The notes beneath the pieces were generated by a model. It saw only the letters and a program-made list of their open reading frames with translations, had not been told where the DNA came from and ran no database searches. A stretch of 17,197 nucleotides of DNA from Deltaproteobacteria bacterium (GTDB taxonomy: Bacteria > Desulfobacterota > Dissulfuribacteria > Dissulfuribacterales > QOAL01). Both the position numbers and the translations under genes were made by a program. This document shows positions 1-7,031 of this stretch, piece by piece (the first letter of the stretch is position 1; each line of letters begins with the position of its first letter). Location: the NCBI GenBank assembly GCA_026988585.1, contig JALSKY010000124.1:1-17197 (forward strand). The letters run 5' to 3'.

Positions 1-654
1 GGTGATATCCCTGAAGATCTCTATACCGCCAAGCAGCTTGCCTGTACCGTCAAATATAGGAGATGCGCTCATCAACATGGGCCTGCTGGAACCATCACGG
101 CACTTCACGAATATCCGTTGTTCTCTGATGAGTTCTCCCTTTTCTGCCGCCCTGCATAGAAGGCAGGTTCCGCTGCACACATCCGCCTGCAACACTGCAC
201 CACAGCGCCTGCCGATAACATCTTCTCTGTTCCAGCCTGTAAGATCTTCTGCTGTCCTGTTGAAATCCACCACCCTCCAGTCCTGATCCACCACAATAAC
301 CCCGTCCATCATCTCCATCAAAACCCCAGCGATCAGCCCTTTCAGTTCTACAGAACGGAGCCAGACCATTCCTGTTCCGGCCTTCTTATCCATTACTGCA
401 TAGAGCAAAAAATCATGAGGCGGCAGTTGAGGCAGAATAACCCTTTTCTCAAAAAGCATCCCTTCCTGCTGCAACTCCTCTTTTAGAGAGGCTATGGGAG
501 CAAAATGGGTATTCCTGATAATATCGAAAAAATCTAAGATATTGGATGAAATAGTTTCAGAGAGAGGAAACATGGATGAGGGGAAAACCGAGGAAAGTTT
601 CCAACCATCCTCGAGGTGAAAGACGATATTGACAGTTGTCTGTTTTTGCAACAT
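1..654 (-). CDS. PAS-domain signalling protein, N-terminal part (C-terminus beyond window)
   Basis: Partial gene; 218 residues are visible and the reading frame is still open at base 1. Reading begins after a TAA at 673-675. The first ATG is at 654, with only a weak AGG a few bases upstream, so the start is uncertain. Residues 1 to about 100 form an unrecognised N-terminal region. Residues about 105-218 are a clear PAS fold: GVIVVDQDWRVVDFNRTAEDLTGW, shortened to its core VVDFNRTAEDLTGW, then a G-D-G-S-S-R-P-M segment and a GGIEIFRDIT exit strand. Four cysteines (C151, C160, C164, C167) cluster in the PAS middle, a pattern often seen in Desulfobacterota PAS regulators, where it could bind a metal or sense redox (inference). 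By family habit the missing C-terminus is probably a sigma-54 activator AAA+ domain or a histidine kinase; the window cannot decide. It lies 63 nt downstream of the 241-aa gene on the same strand and may be cotranscribed. Confidence 0.85.
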   Translation of the reverse strand, partial: MLQKQTTVNIVFHLEDGWKLSSVFPSSMFPLSETISSNILDFFDIIRNTHFAPIASLKEELQQEGMLFEKRVILPQLPPHDFLLYAVMDKKAGTGMVWLRSVELKGLIAGVLMEMMDGVIVVDQDWRVVDFNRTAEDLTGWNREDVIGRRCGAVLQADVCSGTCLLCRAAEKGELIREQRIFVKCRDGSSRPMLMSASPIFDGTGKLLGGIEIFRDIT

Positions 655-717
655 CAACCTGTAAATTCCATTTTATATAAATTTTGCCCAAAATACATTT
701 TCATTATAATCTTCAAG

Positions 718-1443
718 CTATACTACTCCAACCCCAAAAACCCTGTGGAAATACTCCAGAGACTCCAGGGCAAGGGCAGATTCTTCAGGCCCTACAGCGA
801 GATAAGTCCTGTCAAAGGTTATGAAGGATGCCCCCATACTAAGATGACGTCCCTCTCTATCGGAAAAATCCATGAATAGATGCCGAACAGCAGGATTCAG
901 TGCAAAAGAACCGTCAGGCCCTGAGTTCAAGAAGGAGACCAGGATATGTGCCGCATCCTCCATTTCGCCTGTCATTTCCATCTGATAGGGCAACCTGGCA
1001 ATGGCTTCACGCACCAGCCGCTCATTTTCACTTCCATACAGGAGACGCCCCTCATAGTTCCAATATTTCCATTCAAGAAGCCTGAGCATCAGTAGCCCTG
1101 CCGTCTCCTTTGGAGAGATCACCTGCATAGAACTGTGAAAACTGGTCTCTCCTGCACCAAAAAGCGTAAGCATGACAGAAACCCAACCTGCCACCGTATC
1201 CGGCAACCGATCCTTGAGGGCCATCTCATCTTCCTGCGAGGAAAAACAGCCGACTCCCTCCTGCAAACAAAGTTCAGCAACAACCGAATAAAACAGCCTG
1301 GACAGGGGGTAAAGGCAGTCTTCCCTATCAGTGAGCAGACCTTCAATATATGGGTCAAAATAATCTAACAGGCCTTTATACTCCTGGGAATGCCGCAACA
1401 GGCCTATCTTGGCACCTATCAACTCTCTCATCAAATCAATCAT
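718..1443 (-). CDS. hypothetical protein, 241 aa, unrecognised
   Basis: An intact 241-residue frame starting with ATG at 1443 and ending in TAG. I do not recognise the family. It appears soluble, with no signal peptide and no convincing membrane helix, and is mostly helical by eye, rich in Leu, Glu and Arg. Notable stretches are LLDYFDPYIEGLL near residues 25-37 and KYWNYEGRLLYGSENERLV in the middle. No Shine-Dalgarno sequence is obvious before the ATG; a second in-frame ATG at codon 5 is no better. It begins about 30 nt after the cytochrome terminator and precedes the PAS-domain gene by 63 nt on the same strand, so a functional link with that regulator is plausible but unproven. Coding potential is supported by length, codon pattern like the neighbours and lack of a better frame on the other strand. 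Confidence 0.7.
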   Translation of the reverse strand: MIDLMRELIGAKIGLLRHSQEYKGLLDYFDPYIEGLLTDREDCLYPLSRLFYSVVAELCLQEGVGCFSSQEDEMALKDRLPDTVAGWVSVMLTLFGAGETSFHSSMQVISPKETAGLLMLRLLEWKYWNYEGRLLYGSENERLVREAIARLPYQMEMTGEMEDAAHILVSFLNSGPDGSFALNPAVRHLFMDFSDREGRHLSMGASFITFDRTYLAVGPEESALALESLEYFHRVFGVGVV

Positions 1444-1470
1444 GCTTCAAAACTGAATGGAGAAGAGATA

Positions 1471-1507
1471 AAAAAAGGGGCTATTGCCGGAAGACAGCAG
1501 CCCCTTT
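1471..1507 (-). terminator. Rho-independent terminator of the cytochrome gene
   Basis: Read on the minus strand, a 9-bp perfect stem (arms 1499-1507 and 1474-1482, AAAGGGGCT pairing with AGCCCCTTT) closes a 16-nt region that can pair further with one mismatch, leaving a TTCC loop. It is followed at once by a T run (1471-1476). It lies 34 nt after the cytochrome stop and before the next gene, so it should end the cytochrome transcript as a monocistronic unit. Confidence 0.85.
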
Positions 1508-1540
1508 AACCAAATTCATATTTTCTGCCAAACCTGACAA

Positions 1541-1906
1541 CTACTTCTTTACATGACACTCTTTACACTTGGTTGGACCACCCTGCTCCTTATGACATCC
1601 CTTGCAGTTCTTATGAAAGGCCTTCATGGGTTTGTTGAGCTTCTTATTAGCCATCTCCTTATTGTGGCACTCTTCACACTTCTTGATCTCCATCCCCTCT
1701 GTATAATCAGAATGGCCAGGACCATGATGACATTCACCACATTTAAATTTCTCCTGATGCTGCTTGTGATTAAAGGTAACGACCCCTTTCTTGCCCCCTG
1801 GGAATTCAATGGTCTCAGGCCCGGAATCAGCGGCACAGGCGATTCCTGAAACAGCCATGGCAAAAAAAACGGCACAAACAACTGAAGCAAACCTTGATCT
1901 ACGCAT
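1541..1906 (-). CDS. periplasmic tetraheme cytochrome c, class III (cytochrome c3 type)
   Basis: A 121-residue secreted low-potential electron carrier. Residues 1 to about 26 are a signal peptide (RRSRF, hydrophobic core, ACAA end). Four CXXCH heme sites follow: C56-H60, C77-H81, C101-H105 and C114-H118. The FNHKQH segment (H47, H50), the histidine right after the first heme site (H61) and H98 match the places that supply sixth ligands in cytochrome c3, so bis-histidine tetraheme binding is expected. All four sites are CXXCH, whereas textbook c3 often has CX4CH at hemes II and IV. In sulfate reducers and relatives, c3 shuttles electrons between periplasmic hydrogenase or formate dehydrogenase and membrane complexes (family knowledge). 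The start is firm: GGAGG at 1913-1917, 6 nt before the ATG. It has its own promoter candidate and terminator. Confidence 0.95.
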   Translation of the reverse strand: MRRSRFASVVCAVFFAMAVSGIACAADSGPETIEFPGGKKGVVTFNHKQHQEKFKCGECHHGPGHSDYTEGMEIKKCEECHNKEMANKKLNKPMKAFHKNCKGCHKEQGGPTKCKECHVKK

Positions 1907-1954
1907 GTCAATCCTCCTTCTTCTTTTACATCTTAAATCATTACCTGCCTTAAA

Positions 1955-2007
1955 ATTATCTACTTAACACTCAAAAAAATGTCAAGCGACATATGAGCAT
2001 TTGTCAA
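1955..2007 (-). promoter_or_regulatory. promoter candidate for the cytochrome c gene, with two TTGACA boxes
   Basis: On the minus strand, a perfect TTGACA (1980-1985) is followed after 19 nt by GATAAT (1955-1960); TAGATA at 17-nt spacing is the alternative -10. A second perfect TTGACA lies 22 bp further upstream (2002-2007), both preceded by C. The surrounding stretch is very A+T-rich. The hexamers and their spacing are seen directly; promoter function is inferred. Confidence 0.5.
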
Positions 2008-2174
2008 GAAAAAATAAAAAAATCTTAACTATTACAAAGAGAAACATTTCACGCCAACAACGATTACAACCATCCAGCTACAACCACTAACAAAAAGACA
2101 TTCGCACAAAACGCACAAACAAGATATCTCCCGGCTAAAAAAAGGGGATCAATTGGGAGGATGCCGTGAGAGGC

Positions 2175-3335
2175 TCAACTCCATCTTCCTATAATCTCTG
2201 ATAGAAAAGCCGCAGTATCTGCCATATCCTTTAGATGGATATGCTCCTGGCATGTGTGAACATCTCTCATTCCTATCCCGAGAATCACTGCATCCAGCCC
2301 CTTTCCGTTGAATACGTTGGCATCACTTCCACCTCCTGTGCTCATTACCTGCAACTCTTTACCCAGCTCTGCTGCTGCTTCCGTTGCCCGTAACACCAGA
2401 GGATGTTTCTTATCTATTTTCATGGCTGGATATTCCTGATCCACGGTGGACTCAATCCTTGGAATCACAACGTCACTGTCCTGCATCGGTCCTGCCTGCA
2501 TCTCCATGGCAATCCTGTAAAAGGCACCCATCATCTCATCCTGGACATGCTTCAGCATTTCATGATTATGGCTTCTCACTTCTCCCTGAACAGTGACCAG
2601 ATCTGGCACGATATTTGTGGCAGTGCCTCCCTTTATCATACCGATATTGCTGGTGGTCTCTGCGTCTATCCTGCCACATGGGATCTCCGCCATGGCCCTG
2701 GCAGCCAGCAATATGGCATTGATCCCCTTTTCCGGCTCTATGCCCGCATGAGCAGACCGTCCATGTATGTCTATGGTAAACCTCACTGCCTCCGGGGCCT
2801 GGTTTATCAGGTTAAACGTGCCTGTTGAGTCGAGACAGTAACCCTGGGTTGCCCTGATGAGCCCTGTATCCAGGGCCTTGGCACCGAGAAGTCCTATCTC
2901 TTCACATACAGTGAACACGAGATCCAGAGGAGGAAGAGATATGTTACACTCCCTTGCTGCCTCTATTGCCTCAAAAATTATGGCTATTGCAGCCTTGTCA
3001 TCTGCTCCCAGGACAGTAGCGCCATCAGACCGTATAACCCCATCCTGGACCAGGGGACGGACACCTGAGGCAGGCTCGACAGTATCCATATGGGCATTCA
3101 GGAAGAGAGGCCGGGCATCCCTGTCCCCAGACAGCCTGAGGACCATATTGTTGCAGTTTCCGCCTACAGAAACAGCCGCATTATCCTCGATGACTTCAGC
3201 CCCGAGAGAAATAGCCATCTTCTCCCTGATCCATCCAGCAACATCGGCCTCGTTCCTGGAAGGACTATATATCTCCACAAGAGCAAGGAAATTCTCCTTC
3301 ATCCTATCCTGATTGATTCTCAACTTACCTGCCAT
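2175..3335 (-). CDS. M20 family metallopeptidase, PepT-like
   Basis: A 386-residue cytoplasmic zinc peptidase of the M20 family, nearest to the peptidase-T-like branch (aminotripeptidase relatives). The two-metal site can be followed: H82 and D84 in NAHMDTVEP, bridging D112 in GADDKAA, the catalytic and metal-binding glutamates E145-E146 in TVCEEIG, D169 in CLDSTG, and the late H360 in HTCQE. Residues about 185-295 form the M20 dimerisation lid (IDIHGRSAHAG onwards). A GGGSDANVF segment near residue 316 is also typical. Length is normal. The ATG at 3335 is 1 nt after the lon stop, with AGGGG inside the lon end as ribosome site, so it is translated from the lon transcript. A role in finishing peptides released by Lon fits the position but is inferred. 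Exact substrate is unknown. Confidence 0.9.
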   Translation of the reverse strand: MAGKLRINQDRMKENFLALVEIYSPSRNEADVAGWIREKMAISLGAEVIEDNAAVSVGGNCNNMVLRLSGDRDARPLFLNAHMDTVEPASGVRPLVQDGVIRSDGATVLGADDKAAIAIIFEAIEAARECNISLPPLDLVFTVCEEIGLLGAKALDTGLIRATQGYCLDSTGTFNLINQAPEAVRFTIDIHGRSAHAGIEPEKGINAILLAARAMAEIPCGRIDAETTSNIGMIKGGTATNIVPDLVTVQGEVRSHNHEMLKHVQDEMMGAFYRIAMEMQAGPMQDSDVVIPRIESTVDQEYPAMKIDKKHPLVLRATEAAAELGKELQVMSTGGGSDANVFNGKGLDAVILGIGMRDVHTCQEHIHLKDMADTAAFLSEIIGRWS

Positions 3336-3336
3336 A

Positions 3337-5796
3337 CTATCGCTGCCCCTTACCTTTTTTCTTCCTCCGAACAGGATCTTTCCTCTCTCCGCCTTTTTCC
3401 TTTTTGCCCTTTACACCCTCCTCAACAGGCCCAGGCAGGAGGGCCAGTTCCAAGACCTCATCGATGGAAGACACCAGTCTGAAGTCCACCCGTTTTCTGA
3501 TATGCGGTGGTATCTCCTCAAGATCATTCTCATTCTTCCTGGGAATTACTACGGTCTCTATACCCATCCGCAGGGCTGCAATCACCTTTTCCTTGAGCCC
3601 GCCTATGGGAAGCACCCGTCCGGTAAGGGTAATCTCCCCTGTCATTGCAATATCCTTGTCAACAGGACGCTTGAGAAAGGCTGAGACCATTGCAGTGGCC
3701 ATGGTGATACCTGCAGAAGGGCCATCCTTTGGAATAGCACCGGCTGGAACATGGATATGGATATCTCTCTCTTCAAACTCCTTGGGATCGATACCAAGCT
3801 CCTCTGCCCTGGCCTTGATCCAGCTCTGAGCCGCCATTGCAGATTCCTTCATCACCTCCCCCATCAGGCCGGTCAGGGTGAGATTCCCCTTGCCTGGCAT
3901 GATCTGCACCTCGATCCTCATGACATCACCGCCATAAGGGGTCCAGGCAAGACCGGTTGCCACCCCCACCTGGCTCTCCTCCTTCTCAAAATCCGGAATA
4001 AACTTGGGAGGTCCGAGAAATTTGTGCAAGTTGGCTCCTGTTATCCTGAAAGGCCCCTTTTCTCCCTCGGCAACCCTGCAGGCTATCTTTCGACACACTG
4101 CCCCTATCTGCCGCTCCAGTTCCCTGACTCCTGCCTCTTCAGTGTATTCCGTGATAATTTTCAGCAATGCCCTGGAAGAGATCTCAAGATGGTGTTCAGA
4201 CAAGCCATTTTCAGAGATCTGTCTTGGTATGAGATAACGCCTGGCAATCTGCACCTTCTCATCCTCTGTATATCCTGACAGCCTCAGCACCTCCAGCCTG
4301 TCCAGCAAAGCAGAAGGTATTGTGTCCAGCATATTGGCAGTGAGGATGAATAGCACCTTGGAGAGATCGAAGGGGATCTCGAGATAATGATCTGAAAACG
4401 TGCTGTTCTGCTCCGGGTCCAGGACCTCCAGCAGTGCAGCAGCAGGATCCCCCCTGAAATCCTGTCCTATCTTGTCCACCTCATCCATCATGAAAACCGG
4501 ATTACTGGTTCCTGCCCGCCTGATCCCCTGAATGAGCCGGCCAGGCATAGCCCCGATATATGTACGTCGGTGCCCGCGAATCTCTGCCTCATCCCGGACA
4601 CCACCAAGGGATATGCGGACAAACTTCCTTCCCAGTGCCCTTGCTATGGAGCGTCCAAGAGAGGTCTTTCCCACACCGGGCGGGCCAACGAAACAGAGTA
4701 TGGGGCCCTTGACCGAGCGCTTGAGCTTGCGAACCGCTATAAACTCTATTATCCGCTCCTTTATCTTTTCAAGGTCATAGTGATCCTCATCAAGTATCTT
4801 TCTGGCCCTTTTGAGATCCAGCTTGTCCTTTGAGCTCTTGGACCATGGAAGCTCCACAATCCAGTCCAGATAGGTGCGGACAATGGTGGCCTCAGAGGAA
4901 TCGGGGTGCATGAACTCCAGCCTGCGGAGCTGTTTCAGTGCCTCCTCTCTGGCATCCCTGGGCATCTTGAGCTTTTCTATACGTTTCCGGTAGTTCTCTA
5001 TCTCCTTGGCCCGGTCATCTATATCTCCCAACTCCCGCTGAATGGCACGGAGCTGCTCCCGGAGAAACATATCCCGCTGGCTACGGGTAAGCTCCTCCTT
5101 GGCCTCTGACTGTATTTTGGCCTGAACCGATGAGACCTCTATCTCCCTGGTGAGCAGCTCACTGACTGCCTTCAGCCTCTCCACTGGATCTATCTTTTCC
5201 AGGAGTGCCTGGGCCTTGGCGATTGGCAGATTGAGATGCGAAGAGACTATATCTGCGAGACGCCCCGGCTCCTGAATACTGGTGAGCAGGGTTCCCATTT
5301 CATGGGTGTAGATTCCTCGCAAATTCAACAATCTCTCGGCCTGCTCCACCACATGGCGCATCAGGGCCTCTATCTCAACTGTGATCTCGGTTTCCGGCTC
5401 CTCTATGGTCTCGATCCTGGCGACAAAATGGGGATGTTCCTGGAGCATCTCCACCATCTTTGCCTTGACCAGGGCCTGCACCAGCACCTTGAGCCTGCCG
5501 TCAGGAAGCTGTAAGGTCCTCATCACCGCAGCCACAACGCCAACATCATAAATATCTTTGGCAGATGGCTCCTCCAACTGGGGATTCTTCTGGGCAGACA
5601 GGAATATCAGCCTGTTTTCTGCAAGGGCCTGATTGACTGCTGAAACCGAACCGTCCCGGCCAACGAACAGGGGAACAATCATTGATGGGAAGATGATGGC
5701 ATCCCTGATAGCCATCATCGGTAACTGTTCAGGAACCTCATATTCCTCCAGAGGCTCCACATCGAAAAGTCCTGAGATTGAATCGTCTATCTTCAT
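3337..5796 (-). CDS. lon: ATP-dependent Lon protease
   Basis: An 819-residue LonA-type AAA+ serine protease that degrades misfolded and regulatory proteins in the cytoplasm as a hexamer. Residues about 22-215 are the Lon N-terminal substrate domain and 225-300 the coiled-coil linker. The AAA+ module follows, with Walker A GPPGVGKT at 371-378 and Walker B with D438-E439. The protease domain has the catalytic dyad S694 (in PKDGPSAGIT) and K737 (in GGLKEKV), 43 residues apart as in E. coli Lon. The last 25 or so residues are a strongly basic Lys/Arg/Gly tail, not part of the conserved core. The ATG at 5796 is preceded by AGAGGG. It lies 101 nt downstream of the ABC gene and 1 nt before the M20 peptidase. 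No heat-shock promoter was evident upstream. Confidence 0.98.
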   Translation of the reverse strand: MKIDDSISGLFDVEPLEEYEVPEQLPMMAIRDAIIFPSMIVPLFVGRDGSVSAVNQALAENRLIFLSAQKNPQLEEPSAKDIYDVGVVAAVMRTLQLPDGRLKVLVQALVKAKMVEMLQEHPHFVARIETIEEPETEITVEIEALMRHVVEQAERLLNLRGIYTHEMGTLLTSIQEPGRLADIVSSHLNLPIAKAQALLEKIDPVERLKAVSELLTREIEVSSVQAKIQSEAKEELTRSQRDMFLREQLRAIQRELGDIDDRAKEIENYRKRIEKLKMPRDAREEALKQLRRLEFMHPDSSEATIVRTYLDWIVELPWSKSSKDKLDLKRARKILDEDHYDLEKIKERIIEFIAVRKLKRSVKGPILCFVGPPGVGKTSLGRSIARALGRKFVRISLGGVRDEAEIRGHRRTYIGAMPGRLIQGIRRAGTSNPVFMMDEVDKIGQDFRGDPAAALLEVLDPEQNSTFSDHYLEIPFDLSKVLFILTANMLDTIPSALLDRLEVLRLSGYTEDEKVQIARRYLIPRQISENGLSEHHLEISSRALLKIITEYTEEAGVRELERQIGAVCRKIACRVAEGEKGPFRITGANLHKFLGPPKFIPDFEKEESQVGVATGLAWTPYGGDVMRIEVQIMPGKGNLTLTGLMGEVMKESAMAAQSWIKARAEELGIDPKEFEERDIHIHVPAGAIPKDGPSAGITMATAMVSAFLKRPVDKDIAMTGEITLTGRVLPIGGLKEKVIAALRMGIETVVIPRKNENDLEEIPPHIRKRVDFRLVSSIDEVLELALLPGPVEEGVKGKKEKGGERKDPVRRKKKGKGQR

Positions 5797-5861
5797 ATAC
5801 CCTCTATTTTTTCAATACCTCTCAAAAATATGTCTCAACCTGATGATCTTGCTGGCATAAA

Positions 5862-5882
5862 GCACCGAATCGAATTAGGTGC
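5862..5882 (-). other. hairpin between the ABC ATPase gene and lon
   Basis: Two 9-nt arms (5862-5870 and 5874-5882) pair 8 of 9 positions around a 3-nt loop. On the minus strand only TTT follows, so it is a poor terminator. It may be an attenuator, an mRNA processing or stability element, or chance. The structure is seen; the role is not known. Confidence 0.35.
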
Positions 5883-5897
5883 ACCAGAAACAAACAA

Positions 5898-7031
5898 TCA
5901 GAAATAGCTCTCTTCGCTGGTGCCCCTGCGGTAACAGGCCATAAAATGACCTGGCGAGACCTCCTGGAGTGGCGGTCTCTTGAGAAAACAGAGATCCGAT
6001 GCCTCTCTGCACCTTGCAGCATAGACACATCCATCATCCATCTGCCGAAATGCAGGTTCACTGGAATCCAGGTCCTGAATCTCCCTCTCCTTACCAGGAG
6101 TAACACCGGAACCATCCCGGTCAACATAAAAATCCGGATCAGGTACAGGCACTGCTTCCATGAGATATCCGGTGTATGGGTGTATCTCATCCATTTTTGC
6201 AGATCTCCCCAGGCCAAAGAGATGGCGGGGAAGTATCTCCACGATATAGCCCAGATACATCACAGCTATCCTGCTGCACATGAACTGCACAAGGGGCAGG
6301 TCATGGGAGATGAAGAGATAGGATATCCCTTTTCTCCGGTGGAGTTCCATCAAGATAGATATGATCTGGGCCTGCACCGAGACATCCAGGGCAGAAGTGG
6401 GTTCATCTGCTATGATAAGTTCAGGATTGGTGGCAAGGGCCCTGGCAATACAGATCCTCTGTCGCTGGCCACCGCTGAACTCATGAGGATAACGGTCACC
6501 CACTGCAGACAGCTCCAGCCCCACCAATCCAAGGAGCTCCTGAACCCTTTTCCTGATATCACTGCCAGTACAAAGGGAGTGGATCTCCAGGGGCTCCTTC
6601 AGGGTTTGAAAAACGGTCTTTCTGGGGTTCAGGGATGAGCCGGGATCCTGGAAGACCATCTGCACCTGTCTCCTGAACTGTTTCATGCCTGCAGAATCCA
6701 GGGATGCCAGATCCGATCCACGGAAAAAGACCTTCCCGAGAGAAGGAGGCTCCAGCCCCAGCATCACCCTGGCCAGAGTTGATTTTCCGCAACCACTCTC
6801 TCCTACCAGCCCAAGGACCTCACCCCTCTTCACCTGTAGGTTCACCTCCTGCAAGGCCCGAACCAGATGCGTTGTTGCAGAGAAGAAGCCGCGGCTGACC
6901 CTGTAGAACCTGCTGACATTACGCAGCTCACATAACAGATCCTGTCTAAGCTCCACCTCTTGAGAACTGCGGCCTACCCAGGCTGCACCATCTCCTCTGC
7001 AGCCCTCCTTTATGAAACATCTCTCCATCAT
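5898..7031 (-). CDS. ABC transporter ATP-binding protein, OppF/DppF type, solitary
   Basis: A 377-residue ATPase of the oligopeptide/nickel importer class. Visible motifs are Walker A GESGCGKST (77-85), Q-loop Q128 in VFQDPGSSLNP, signature FSGGQ (185-189), Walker B with D209-E210, and H-loop H243. The C-terminal oligo_HPY region starts at HPYT (284-287) and carries four cysteines (C335, C341, C348, C366) in the spacing seen in this family, where an iron-sulfur cluster has been described in some OppD-type subunits. A 35-residue N-terminal extension precedes the ABC domain; a later start is possible. The ATG at 7031 overlaps the gpmI stop as ATGA, implying translational coupling. No permease, OppD-like partner or binding protein is next to it, so it must either pair with subunits encoded elsewhere or have been left behind by gene loss. 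Confidence 0.92.
   Translation of the reverse strand: MMERCFIKEGCRGDGAAWVGRSSQEVELRQDLLCELRNVSRFYRVSRGFFSATTHLVRALQEVNLQVKRGEVLGLVGESGCGKSTLARVMLGLEPPSLGKVFFRGSDLASLDSAGMKQFRRQVQMVFQDPGSSLNPRKTVFQTLKEPLEIHSLCTGSDIRKRVQELLGLVGLELSAVGDRYPHEFSGGQRQRICIARALATNPELIIADEPTSALDVSVQAQIISILMELHRRKGISYLFISHDLPLVQFMCSRIAVMYLGYIVEILPRHLFGLGRSAKMDEIHPYTGYLMEAVPVPDPDFYVDRDGSGVTPGKEREIQDLDSSEPAFRQMDDGCVYAARCREASDLCFLKRPPLQEVSPGHFMACYRRGTSEESYF

Noticed and set aside
105..296. 63-codon minus-strand frame
   Set aside because: It is an out-of-frame shadow of the PAS-domain gene, which reads through the same bases with clear PAS motifs.
2120..2160. T run on the minus strand after the M20 peptidase as a terminator
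   Set aside because: The T run is present but only a 5-bp stem with a 22-nt loop is available and it flanks the T run rather than preceding it.
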